From positions 1 through 18,416 of the forward strand of contig CANCGK010000007.1 in assembly GCA_947377595.1 (NCBI GenBank): 18,416 bases of DNA, given 5' to 3'. The notes under the pieces were generated by a model, which had not been told where the DNA came from, ran no database searches, and saw nothing but the letters and a program-made list of their open reading frames with translations. The position numbers were made by a program, and so were the translations under genes. Positions 1 through 7,193 of the stretch are shown in pieces (position 1 is the first letter of the stretch; every line of letters starts with the position of its first letter). The stretch comes from a bacterium. Lineage in GTDB: Bacteria > Babelota > Babeliae > Babelales > Chromulinivoraceae.

Positions 1-184
1 GTATAGCTTTTTGAATAGCTGGAGTATCTTCAGGTTTTTCAAATCGCATTCTTATATCAGTTCCACCAGTAAAATCTACACTATACCGAAAGCCACCGTT
101 GTAAACATACGCTACAACACCAGCAAAAATAAGAAGTAAAGATAACAATGCGCTTTGTATGCGATATTGTGAAAAGTGGACCAT
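1..184 (-). CDS. secF: Protein translocase subunit SecF, N-terminal part (runs off the window)
   Basis: The 61 visible codons start at ATG 184, preceded by GGAGAG a few bases upstream. The protein has a short cytoplasmic start, one membrane segment (about residues 11-28), then YSVDFTGGTDIRMRF (residues 34-48), which matches the conserved start of the first periplasmic domain of SecF ('GIDFTGGT'). SecF partners SecD at the SecYEG channel and uses the proton gradient to help pull exported proteins across the membrane. The rest lies beyond base 1, so length and any fusion to SecD cannot be judged. SecD carries a similar motif, but SecD normally has more sequence before its DxxGG, and the position close to TM1 fits SecF better. 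The gene is on the same strand as rpmA, which lies 67 bases upstream. Many proteins in this window carry signal peptides that this translocon would serve. Confidence 0.85.
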   Translation of the reverse strand, partial: MVHFSQYRIQSALLSLLLIFAGVVAYVYNGGFRYSVDFTGGTDIRMRFEKPEDTPAIQKAI

Positions 185-251
185 TATACTCTCCAAGGGC
201 TTAGGTTCTAACTTTAAAAATAAAAATACCGAAAAATACTAAAAATAGTTT

Positions 252-509
252 TTAGCTAGCAGAAACTACAGAAACATATTGTCTGTTGTATCTTCCTTTG
301 TGAAATTTAATCACACCGCAAGCTAATGCAAACAATGTATCATCTTTACCACGACCAACTGAAGCACCAGGATGAACCTTTGTACCACGTTGACGAATGA
401 TAATTTGACCTGTTTGAGTTGCTTGTCCACCAAAAAGCTTGACGCCAAGACGCTTACTGTGACTATCCCGGCCATTCGAGGTTGAACCACCGGTTTTACT
501 GGTTGCCAT
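252..509 (-). CDS. rpmA: 50S ribosomal protein bL27
   Basis: The 85-residue product is full length for bL27, a large-subunit protein whose N-terminal tail reaches towards the peptidyl-transferase centre. The diagnostic N-terminus is present: GGSTSNGRDS (residues 7-16) followed by KRLGVK and FGGQ. The middle contains IIIRQRGTKVHPG and VGRGKDDTLFAL, both typical of the family. Family members often begin MAHKKAGGS; here it is MATSKTGGS, a conservative variant with no N-terminal extension needing cleavage. AAGGAT lies 8 bases before the ATG. rpmA is usually directly downstream of rplU (bL21); rplU is absent here, and the next upstream gene is an exported unknown. The gene has its own sigma70-like promoter at 584-612, so it is probably transcribed independently, perhaps through into secF. 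Confidence 0.97.
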   Translation of the reverse strand: MATSKTGGSTSNGRDSHSKRLGVKLFGGQATQTGQIIIRQRGTKVHPGASVGRGKDDTLFALACGVIKFHKGRYNRQYVSVVSAS

Positions 510-583
510 CGTTAAATCCTTATTTATTTTTTCTTGTTTATTGAACTTATATTGTAATTGAAAAATTACATATTACATTTTTA

Positions 584-612
584 ATTGTGCCTTTTAACCA
601 AGGAAAAGTCAA
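584..612 (-). promoter_or_regulatory. Sigma70-type promoter for rpmA, with a hairpin at the start of the leader
   Basis: Read on the minus strand, TTGACT (612-607), a 17-base spacer and CACAAT (589-584) form a good sigma70 promoter. Transcription would start near 577, giving a leader of about 67 bases before the rpmA ATG. A perfect 7-bp stem with a 4-base loop (TGTAATT/AATTACA, 553-570) would sit almost at the 5' end of that RNA. Such a hairpin could stabilise the message, but this is inference. Confidence 0.6.
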
Positions 613-623
613 TCCCTAAATTC

Positions 624-1172
624 TTATAAAATATAGATTGTCTCTTCGCAAATATCGTTAAATAAGCTTATATCGCCAGATACTCGAGCTCGTTGTAATG
701 CTTTATTTTTTTCATGAATCGATATGTGATGATATTTATCTGTTTTTTGGTTATCGTTAAAAACAAATGCTGTATATGTTTCTAGATCAGATTTAGTCAG
801 AGTTGTTTTAGGGGATAACTTTTCGTAACATATTATTTTAGTCATAGGAATATTATAAGAATATGTATATTGACGGCCCATTTTAATAGGTATTAAAATT
901 TGTTGATTTTTATTATTCGTTATAACAAGTGCAATATCATTTACTCGAGCATTAAAAAAAACTATTTTTTTATAAGGGCTTGGCTTAGCAGTTTTTTCAT
1001 TTTTTTTACTTTGTTCTACTTTTATTACAGGTTCTAAAGCTTTTTTTTCTTCCTTTGGATTTTCTGATACAGCACTTGTTGAATTATCTTCTTTTATCAT
1101 TTCTTGATTTTGTCCTTGGAGTAATGGTATTGAGAGCATGTATGAGAGTATGTACATATATTTTATTTTCAC
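624..1172 (-). CDS. Exported protein of unknown function, 182 residues
   Basis: I do not recognise this family. The start is GTG at 1172, supported by AAAAAAGGTG about 6 bases upstream. Residues 1-20 form a signal peptide (KIK, then a hydrophobic stretch ending near LLQG/QNQ). Residues 21-66 are a charged, Lys/Glu-rich low-complexity linker. Residues 67-182 look like a compact, beta-rich domain (KKIVFFNARVNDIALVIT, QQILIPIKMG) with two cysteines (115 and 175). This looks like a secreted or periplasmic domain on a flexible tether. It is on the same strand as the PolA-like gene upstream and rpmA downstream, but rpmA has its own promoter, so no operon is implied. No transmembrane segment other than the signal is visible. 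Confidence 0.75.
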   Translation of the reverse strand: MKIKYMYILSYMLSIPLLQGQNQEMIKEDNSTSAVSENPKEEKKALEPVIKVEQSKKNEKTAKPSPYKKIVFFNARVNDIALVITNNKNQQILIPIKMGRQYTYSYNIPMTKIICYEKLSPKTTLTKSDLETYTAFVFNDNQKTDKYHHISIHEKNKALQRARVSGDISLFNDICEETIYIL

Positions 1173-1301
1173 GTTTTACACCTTTTTTATAAGCATTTAT
1201 TTTCTATATGTCATAAGTTTATAGAAAATAGGTCTCATAAAACAATATTTACAACTCATTTCGCTTACTTTATTGCCACCTCTTTACTTTATTACCATTT
1301 T

Positions 1302-2696
1302 TTACTTTTTGTTTTTATGTTGAATTTGCGAGCTTATGAGTGTCATTTTTTCTTGATCTGTATAATGAACTTGTATAATAATCGTATGGTGTAACACCAT
1401 AACAATCATTGCATCAAGTTTTTCTTTCATAATGTATGTATCAATTTCAATTAAAGTTTGTTTTATTTTTTGAGTGTTGATTTGTTGTATGCTCATAAAG
1501 ATATAATCATCGATAGGGATAAGGCAGTCTTTTAGAGAAATTTTTTGATCAATTTTTTCATCGGTTATTTTTTCTAAGTTTGGATGTGTTGCAAATAGAG
1601 CGCATGACTCATTCATAGATTGTTGCCAAAAAGGATGAATTTTTTGTGTTGTCTGGTTGATACATGCATATAGATCATCAAAGCTATATTTTTTTAGATT
1701 AAAGAGTTTGCGATACTCAATAATTAGAGGAATAACTTCGTGCCGATCTGATATTTGTAATAAAATTTCTTGTAATGCATCTTGCTCAGATTTTTTACTA
1801 TCATTATTTTGTAGTTGTTGAATTTTTCTTTTACCAGGTAATTTTAATGTATCAAATAAAAATTTTTTGACTTGAGATATGATATCTATGTCGATTGGCT
1901 CGGGCGAATAACTATTGATTTTGTATAATAATATTTCAAGTTGTTTTGTTATATAAATTTCTAACTTTTTTAATTTTTTAGTATCAATTTTGATGCCAGT
2001 TATTTGCATTTTTACCAAAATAGATTGTAATGCCATTTCAGTTGCAAAAAAATATTCTAAGACATTGTCTGCGGCTAGTTCTGTTTTTAAAATATGAGAT
2101 AAAAATAACGATTGATGAACGCTTGCTATATTTTCCCACAAGCAAGAGTCTATAGCAAAAGGTTGTATGTCCGATTGATTATTCGTTTGGTAAGCATATG
2201 ATTGCATGGCATTGTGACTGTAAAATGTTTGGAGTAATTCAACGCTATTTTCTAAAGTGTCATGACTTATGAGGTTTGCAGCTATGTTGATATCAAAAAT
2301 GTTACCTACGATTGGAGTTGATATATTATGAGCAATGATTCTGTCAAAAGATCCATGATATAGTATTTTTTCTATAGTTAGGTCGGCAAAAATTGTTTTT
2401 AATGAAGATAAAACTGTCGGTAACGATAATGAATTAATCTCTTTTTCTTCGTTATTATGACGAGGTATAAAGTAAACAGTTTTTAAATTACAAGCTATTG
2501 ATATTCCAGCGCATGCACTGACCATAGGATCAATATTGGTGCTTTGTATAGCCAGTGCCATGATTTTCGATTTTTCAATGGCTTGGCATAGATTCATTAA
2601 GTCTAATTCTGTTTTGATAATAATAACTTCAAACGATTCATGATATTTTTGTTGTGCACTTTTTAATATAAAAGAGAGCTTGTTAGATGAATTCAT
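1302..2696 (-). CDS. PolA paralogue without 5' nuclease domain or fingers; catalytic residues replaced (pseudoenzyme)
   Basis: This 464-residue protein aligns by eye with the neighbouring PolA. Residues about 20-200 match the 3'-5' exonuclease domain (ALAIQSTNIDPM against ALDTETLGLDPM; ILYHGSFDRI against FLHHAKFDQV). Residues 215-375 match the thumb and early palm (MQITGIKID, LIIEYRKLFNLK, HPNLEKI). Residues 386-411 match the palm around motif A. Residues 425-460 match the motif C region (LHHTIIIQV against IHDELILKV). Against PolA it lacks about 310 N-terminal residues (5' nuclease) and about 150 residues carrying the fingers and motif B. Exonuclease carboxylates are A49, Q51 and S192, with only D118 kept. 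Polymerase motif A Asp is Q404, and motif C Asp-Glu is H437-T438. It therefore should not polymerise or proofread. The frame is open throughout and AAAGGAAA precedes the ATG, so it looks expressed rather than a dead remnant. Its role is unknown; a structural or DNA-binding partner is possible. Confidence 0.88.
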   Translation of the reverse strand: MNSSNKLSFILKSAQQKYHESFEVIIIKTELDLMNLCQAIEKSKIMALAIQSTNIDPMVSACAGISIACNLKTVYFIPRHNNEEKEINSLSLPTVLSSLKTIFADLTIEKILYHGSFDRIIAHNISTPIVGNIFDINIAANLISHDTLENSVELLQTFYSHNAMQSYAYQTNNQSDIQPFAIDSCLWENIASVHQSLFLSHILKTELAADNVLEYFFATEMALQSILVKMQITGIKIDTKKLKKLEIYITKQLEILLYKINSYSPEPIDIDIISQVKKFLFDTLKLPGKRKIQQLQNNDSKKSEQDALQEILLQISDRHEVIPLIIEYRKLFNLKKYSFDDLYACINQTTQKIHPFWQQSMNESCALFATHPNLEKITDEKIDQKISLKDCLIPIDDYIFMSIQQINTQKIKQTLIEIDTYIMKEKLDAMIVMVLHHTIIIQVHYTDQEKMTLISSQIQHKNKK

Positions 2697-2719
2697 AGAT
2701 TATTTCCTTTTTATAATAA

Positions 2720-2760
2720 ATAAAAGCTTCATAGATTTGTTTATTCTATGAAGCTTTTAT
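2720..2760 (-). terminator. Perfect 16-bp hairpin between polA and its paralogue
   Basis: The arms at 2720-2735 and 2745-2760 are exactly complementary (ATAAAAGCTTCATAGA and its reverse complement) around a 9-base loop. On the minus strand the stem follows the polA stop by about 50 bases, and the strand after it is T-rich (GCTTTTATTTATTAT). It probably ends polA transcripts, at least partly. The paralogue start codon is only 24 bases beyond the hairpin, so read-through or a promoter buried here would be needed to express it. Confidence 0.6.
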
Positions 2761-2811
2761 CATCTGATGCAAGTGTAATAATAATCTAACCGTACAATCT
2801 CTTGAGTAAAA

Positions 2812-5580
2812 TTATTTTGTCACATCATGCCACGTCAAACCAGTTTTGATTTGAACGGTTAACGGAATGTCAAAATTTACCACTGATTCTAATGATTCTT
2901 GTGTAATTTTTGAGATGAGCTTACTATCTTTTTTTGGTACTTTTAAAATTAATTCATCATGAATCTGAAGTAAAATTTTGGTATCACTGCTTAAGGTATT
3001 AAGATTGTTTTGTAATTTTATCATGCCAAGCTTCATAATCTCTGCTGCAGTTCCTTGCACAACACTGTTAATTGCAATGCGCTTTGCCAGTTCATATAAA
3101 GTTTTATTTGTTTCATAAATGCCTGGAATATATCGTTTACGGCCAAATAATGTTTGAACATAGCCATGATCTTTAGCGAATTGAACTGTTTGTTCCATCC
3201 AAGAGACAATACCAGGATATTGTTCAAAATAAGCAGCAATATATTTTTGAGCATCTTTGTACGGAATTTCTAAGCTTTTTGACAATCCAAATGAAGTCAA
3301 TCCATATAAAATACTAAAGTTAATCACTTTACCGACATTTCTTTGTTGTGAATTTATATATTCTGCAGATGTATTAAATAAATGAGTTGCTGTTTGCATG
3401 TGAATATCTTTATTTTCTAAAAATGCCTGTTTGAGAGTTGCATCTTGTGATAGATGAGCTAACACTCTTAACTCGATCTGAGAGTAATCGGCAGCTAAAA
3501 ACAGATGATCATCTTGCGCTTGAAATGCTGATCGAACATCAATATGATAACCTAAATCACCAGTCGGAATATTTTGTAAATTTGGATTTGAGCTCGAAAG
3601 TCGACCAGTTGCAACCAATGTTTGATTTAATGAAGTATGAATTTTATGAGTTTTTTTGTTGATATATGTCGGCAAACTTTCAAGATAGGTGCTTTTTAAT
3701 TTATACAGTTCTCGATATTTTAAGATTAATCCTGGGGCTGGGTGTATTTTTGCCAGTGTTGCAAGCACTTGAGCATCGGTAGAAAATTCACTACTTTTTG
3801 AATTTTTTCTTTGTGTTGGCAGGTCAAGCTTGTCAAACAACAGTTCTTTAATTTGCTTTGGAGAGTTAAGATTGATTGGATCTGGTGTAAAGACTGCTAT
3901 TTCATTTTCTATTTTTGTAAGATCTGCACTGACTAATGTATCTAGATTTGCAAGCACTGAAGCATCACAATAGATGCCTTCTATTTGCATTGCCACAAGT
4001 ATTTCATTGATAGGCATTTCTATCGTATAAAAAAGTGTATCTAATTTTTGTTTTTGTAGTTCAAGTTCAAATAATTGTTGTAGTTTTAATGTTTGATGCG
4101 CATCTGCTGCAGCATAATGTGTTGCATCAAGTAAGGGGATTTGTGCAAAATTTTTAGCTTTATGAGATTTCATGGTTTCTTCATACGAAATCATGATTTC
4201 ATTAAAATAAAATTCAGATAAATTTTTTAGGCCTTTTTTTTGCCAATCTTGGACTAATAAACTAGCAGCAATGAGTGTATCAAAAGTAACTCCAGTTAAA
4301 GGGAGTCCTATTTGATGTAATACAACTTGATCGAATTTTGCATGATGTAAAAATTTTTTAATTGAGCTATCAGCAAAAATAGGGGCTAAATGATTTTTAA
4401 TATCTTGCAAAGAAAGTTGATTTTCATCTGTTGTATGACCAAACGGAATGTAATATGCCGTTGAATTTTCAGCTGCAATTGATATACCAATGCATGCATC
4501 AGCCATAGGATCAAGTCCTAAAGTTTCCGTATCAAGAGCAAAGGCGCCAAATTTTTTAATGACTGCGCATACTTGAAGTAATTGTTCTAGATGAGTAACA
4601 AGAATAAAATGATATTTTTCATGTAATAATTGAGAACTTTGTTCTTCGACAATTTCTGTTTGCCCAAAGATAGTAATTTGGTCAGGGGTTTTAGAATTGA
4701 TTGCAGGCTTGGCAATGGGATGCTGTGCTTGTATGTCAGCAACTAAAGATTTAAATTCCAATTTTTCAAGTAAAGGAATTGCATTTGACCAATGAATAGG
4801 ATTAAATAAAGTATCTTGAATATTGGTATCGGTTGGATATGTATGCAAAGTAAAGAGTTTTAAGCTTAAATAAGCATTTTCTTTTTGATCAAGGAGCAGC
4901 TCTTTTGTTCTGCGTTTATCAATTTTATTGATATGTGCATACAGATCATCAAGGCTTTCGAATTGTTTGACAAGATCCGTTGCGCCTTTTTCGCCAATGC
5001 CTTTAACTCCAGGAATGTTGTCTGAGGCATCACCTAAAATAGCAAAATAAAAAGGCAATTTGCTTAAAGGAAATCCATATTTTTCTACTAATATTTTTTC
5101 ATCAAGCACTTTTTCTTTAAATGCATCAAATATTTTAATAGAGTCGTTGGTGACGATTTGTGCTAAATCTTTATCACCGCTGACGATCATAATTGGATGA
5201 CCTTGCGCATTAAATTTATGAGCAAGTGAGGCGATTAAATCATCGGCTTCTATTCCTGCTACTGATAATTGAGCCATGTTGATATCACGTAAAAATTCTA
5301 AAATAAGTTCTTTTTGTTCAAATAAATCGAGTGGTGCAGATTGACGATTTGCTTTGTATTCTGGAAATATTTCGTGTCGAATATTTTTACCTTTGCTATC
5401 CCAGACGATAACAATATGTTCTATGTTAAAATCTTTAATTAATTTTCGAATCATGCGACAAAAACTATAGACTGCTTGCACACCAACGCCTTGAGATGTT
5501 TGTAATGGTCGCATGCCATAATAAGCTCTGTATAAAAAAGATGATCCATCAACAATAAAAATGGGGGCTTTGTTCGACAT
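2812..5580 (-). CDS. polA: DNA polymerase I, complete with 5' nuclease and proofreading domains
   Basis: The 922 residues are close to the usual length (E. coli 928). The 5' nuclease domain covers about 1-290: FIVDGSSFLYRAYY (8-21), EYKANR (74-79), EADDLI (111-116), SGDKDL (134-139), GDASDNIPGVKGIGEKGA (183-200). The 3'-5' exonuclease covers about 320-510 and is intact: D350 and E352, D417, Y489 and D493. The polymerase domain has motif A DYSQIELR (D698, E703), motif B R747, K751 and F755, and motif C HDE (D875, E876). F755 is the position where Phe selects against dideoxynucleotides. It fills gaps in excision repair and removes RNA primers. I see no clear Shine-Dalgarno before the ATG; a TATAAT lies one base upstream of it, too close to act as the -10 for this start. 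The hairpin at 2720-2760 and then the inactive paralogue follow downstream. Confidence 0.98.
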   Translation of the reverse strand: MSNKAPIFIVDGSSFLYRAYYGMRPLQTSQGVGVQAVYSFCRMIRKLIKDFNIEHIVIVWDSKGKNIRHEIFPEYKANRQSAPLDLFEQKELILEFLRDINMAQLSVAGIEADDLIASLAHKFNAQGHPIMIVSGDKDLAQIVTNDSIKIFDAFKEKVLDEKILVEKYGFPLSKLPFYFAILGDASDNIPGVKGIGEKGATDLVKQFESLDDLYAHINKIDKRRTKELLLDQKENAYLSLKLFTLHTYPTDTNIQDTLFNPIHWSNAIPLLEKLEFKSLVADIQAQHPIAKPAINSKTPDQITIFGQTEIVEEQSSQLLHEKYHFILVTHLEQLLQVCAVIKKFGAFALDTETLGLDPMADACIGISIAAENSTAYYIPFGHTTDENQLSLQDIKNHLAPIFADSSIKKFLHHAKFDQVVLHQIGLPLTGVTFDTLIAASLLVQDWQKKGLKNLSEFYFNEIMISYEETMKSHKAKNFAQIPLLDATHYAAADAHQTLKLQQLFELELQKQKLDTLFYTIEMPINEILVAMQIEGIYCDASVLANLDTLVSADLTKIENEIAVFTPDPINLNSPKQIKELLFDKLDLPTQRKNSKSSEFSTDAQVLATLAKIHPAPGLILKYRELYKLKSTYLESLPTYINKKTHKIHTSLNQTLVATGRLSSSNPNLQNIPTGDLGYHIDVRSAFQAQDDHLFLAADYSQIELRVLAHLSQDATLKQAFLENKDIHMQTATHLFNTSAEYINSQQRNVGKVINFSILYGLTSFGLSKSLEIPYKDAQKYIAAYFEQYPGIVSWMEQTVQFAKDHGYVQTLFGRKRYIPGIYETNKTLYELAKRIAINSVVQGTAAEIMKLGMIKLQNNLNTLSSDTKILLQIHDELILKVPKKDSKLISKITQESLESVVNFDIPLTVQIKTGLTWHDVTK

Positions 5581-5648
5581 GATTATAAAATTTCGAAAAA
5601 ATTAAAGTACAATTTTGAGTTATTGTAACGATATCAAATTGCCGATCT

Positions 5649-5676
5649 TTGACAAGTTTGGATTGCACTGCATAAT
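5649..5676 (+). promoter_or_regulatory. Sigma70-type promoter for the DUF6624-like gene
   Basis: Consensus TTGACA (5649-5654), a 16-base spacer and CATAAT (5671-5676) lie in the gap between divergent polA and the gene at 5739. Transcription would start near 5683, giving a leader of about 55 bases with AAAGG before the ATG. TAATAT with an 18-base spacer is an alternative -10. Confidence 0.6.
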
Positions 5677-5738
5677 ATAAAAATGATCAATATTTCATTA
5701 TTTTTTCAATTCGATTTGATGCGCAAAGGTATGTAATT

Positions 5739-6395
5739 ATGAATAAATTATTTATTACGATTTTTTTTATATTGTTTCAGCAAGTTAATTATTTAAGTTC
5801 ATCTGATCGCATAGATGAATTTAAAATGCAATTGCAAGATGAAAAGATACATTTTTTATCAAGTAATATACATGATATTGAATCTATTAAAACTATGATT
5901 TTTACCATGTATAAATTAGATCAAGCATTTAGAATGTTTTATATCAACGACAGAAATAATCCTGATATAAAAAAAATTATGATTGAAATTGATCAATTTC
6001 ATACAGGAAAGATGCAAGAGATTATTACGAGACATGGATGGTTGACTATAGAACAATTTGGATCAGATACAGATCATCAAGCATGGTTATTAGTGCAACA
6101 TTCAAGCGATTTAGAATTTCAGAAAAATTGCTTACAGTTATTGACTCAAGCTATGCAGTTTGAACAAACTAATCCTGTTAATTATGCATATCTTTATGAT
6201 AGAGTTGCTTTGCAATTACAAGAATACGATTATAAACAAAGATATGGAACGCAATTTCATGTTGCAAATACGGGCCAATTTATATTGCAGCCTTATGAAG
6301 GAACACTTGAAGATATAGATAAATATCGCTTGTTAATAGGTTTATCGTCTCTTGAAAAATATACAGCGCATATACAAAATATGTATACAAAATAA
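5739..6395 (+). CDS. Exported DUF6624-like protein
   Basis: Residues 1-20 are a signal peptide (MNKLFITIFFILFQQVNYLS), without an obvious lipobox. The mature part has the order of motifs I associate with DUF6624: HGWLTI (99-104), AWLLVQHSSD (115-124), FQKNCLQLL (127-135), YAYLYDRVAL (149-158), then YGTQFH (169-174) and a C-terminal IDKYRLLIGLSSLEKY. The family is widespread in Bacteroidetes and other bacteria and has no established biochemical role, so the call is a family name only. AAAGG sits about 10 bases before the ATG, and a good promoter lies at 5649-5676. The 141-residue gene starts 9 bases after this stop, so the two are probably co-transcribed up to the hairpin at 6875-6914. Confidence 0.8.
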   Translation: MNKLFITIFFILFQQVNYLSSSDRIDEFKMQLQDEKIHFLSSNIHDIESIKTMIFTMYKLDQAFRMFYINDRNNPDIKKIMIEIDQFHTGKMQEIITRHGWLTIEQFGSDTDHQAWLLVQHSSDLEFQKNCLQLLTQAMQFEQTNPVNYAYLYDRVALQLQEYDYKQRYGTQFHVANTGQFILQPYEGTLEDIDKYRLLIGLSSLEKYTAHIQNMYTK

Positions 6396-6404
6396 TATTA
6401 AGTC

Positions 6405-6830
6405 ATGATACAAATCAAAATAAGTGATTATGTATCATCATCTAATTTAAGATTTTTAATTGATTTTTTTTCAGGAGATTATAGGCCTTATGATCAAGAT
6501 GTATTTCATCAAATTGTAAGTTGTTATGATGTATCTTTTATTTACAATGATATTAAAAATAAAAATTTTTATGTTGGTTGGGCTGAATGGGAATACTCTG
6601 ATGGCGAAATACATAGTCCTCATGATGAAGAATTTTCTAGCTATGTTAATGAAAATAATAGTTGTAAAATAACTCATAATAATTTTATAAAACTTGCTGA
6701 ACAATTCATGAATATGAAAAAAAATCATACGTCTTTTGCTATTATTTATCGAGATGATAATGATTGGATTGATTGTAAAGGGTTTGATACTCAAGAAGAG
6801 ATGGAAGCTTTTGTACAAAACAATGAATAA
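6405..6830 (+). CDS. Small acidic cytoplasmic protein of unknown function
   Basis: I do not recognise this 141-residue protein. It has no signal peptide or membrane segment and is rich in Asp, Glu and Asn. It contains several aromatic clusters (FYVGWAEWEYSDGEIHSP, residues 55-72; FAIIYRDDNDWIDCKGF, 111-127) and ends in a short helix (QEEMEAFVQ). The alternating hydrophobic/acidic strands suggest a small alpha+beta fold. It begins 9 bases after the DUF6624-like gene with no good Shine-Dalgarno, so translational coupling to that gene is likely. The pairing of an exported protein with a small acidic cytoplasmic one resembles a secreted factor plus partner layout, but nothing in either sequence demonstrates toxin or immunity function. 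Confidence 0.7.
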   Translation: MIQIKISDYVSSSNLRFLIDFFSGDYRPYDQDVFHQIVSCYDVSFIYNDIKNKNFYVGWAEWEYSDGEIHSPHDEEFSSYVNENNSCKITHNNFIKLAEQFMNMKKNHTSFAIIYRDDNDWIDCKGFDTQEEMEAFVQNNE

Positions 6831-6874
6831 GTAATAGCTGTCGCTATGTGCAGAGAATTTTTAATGCATACAAT

Positions 6875-6914
6875 AAAAAAAGCGCATGAAGCTTTTCGCC
6901 TCATGCGCTTTTTT
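6875..6914. terminator. Strong bidirectional intrinsic terminator
   Basis: The arms AAAAAAGCGCATGA (6876-6889) and TCATGCGCTTTTTT (6901-6914) pair perfectly around an 11-base loop, with A and T tracts on opposite sides. It sits 45 bases after the plus-strand gene ending at 6830 and just after the minus-strand gene ending at 6928, so it can terminate both convergent transcripts. Confidence 0.9.
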
Positions 6915-6927
6915 GTTATAAAAAATT

Positions 6928-7119
6928 TTAAGCAACGTCCATTTTTTCAAATCTTTTAAAATCAGGCCCTTGCAAATTGTCATTGCTGTCAGAGCAATTG
7001 CAATTATCATCACCACATAATTGACCAAATTTTAAACTATTTTTTGTTGCATGTAATTGTAAAGCATCAATTTCTAAGTTTGATGCAAAAATCAATCCAA
7101 TTACGAATAATTTTTTCAT
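6928..7119 (-). CDS. Tiny exported peptide with a Cys cluster
   Basis: The 63-residue protein has a signal peptide (MKKLFVIGLIFASNLEIDA, residues 1-19), leaving a mature part of about 44 residues. This contains C35, C40 and C42 in an acidic stretch (CGDDNCNCSDSNDN, 35-48), followed by a charged tail. AAGGAT lies 7 bases before the ATG, and the strong bidirectional terminator follows the stop, so it behaves as a real gene. I recognise no family. The Asp/Cys-rich stretch could bind a metal or form disulfides; this is speculation. It lies downstream of the mutY-like gene on the same strand, with 74 bases between them. Confidence 0.65.
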   Translation of the reverse strand: MKKLFVIGLIFASNLEIDALQLHATKNSLKFGQLCGDDNCNCSDSNDNLQGPDFKRFEKMDVA

Positions 7120-7193
7120 AATTTTATCCTTATATAAAAGTTCCTACCACCTAGATATAAGTATTTCAGATAAAATACCTTTGAGCAACTTTT

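Noticed and set aside
1302..2696. Calling the PolA paralogue a pseudogene
   Set aside because: It has an unbroken frame, a plausible ribosome binding site and strong domain-level similarity despite high divergence, so it is listed as a CDS with lost catalysis.
5581..5590. TATAAT immediately before the polA start codon as its -10 box
   Set aside because: Only one base separates it from the ATG, so transcription would begin after the A of the start codon; no matching -35 was convincing either.
5739..6830. Toxin-antitoxin or toxin-immunity pair
   Set aside because: Neither protein has a recognisable toxin motif or antitoxin domain; only the gene arrangement is suggestive, so it is kept as a weak hypothesis.
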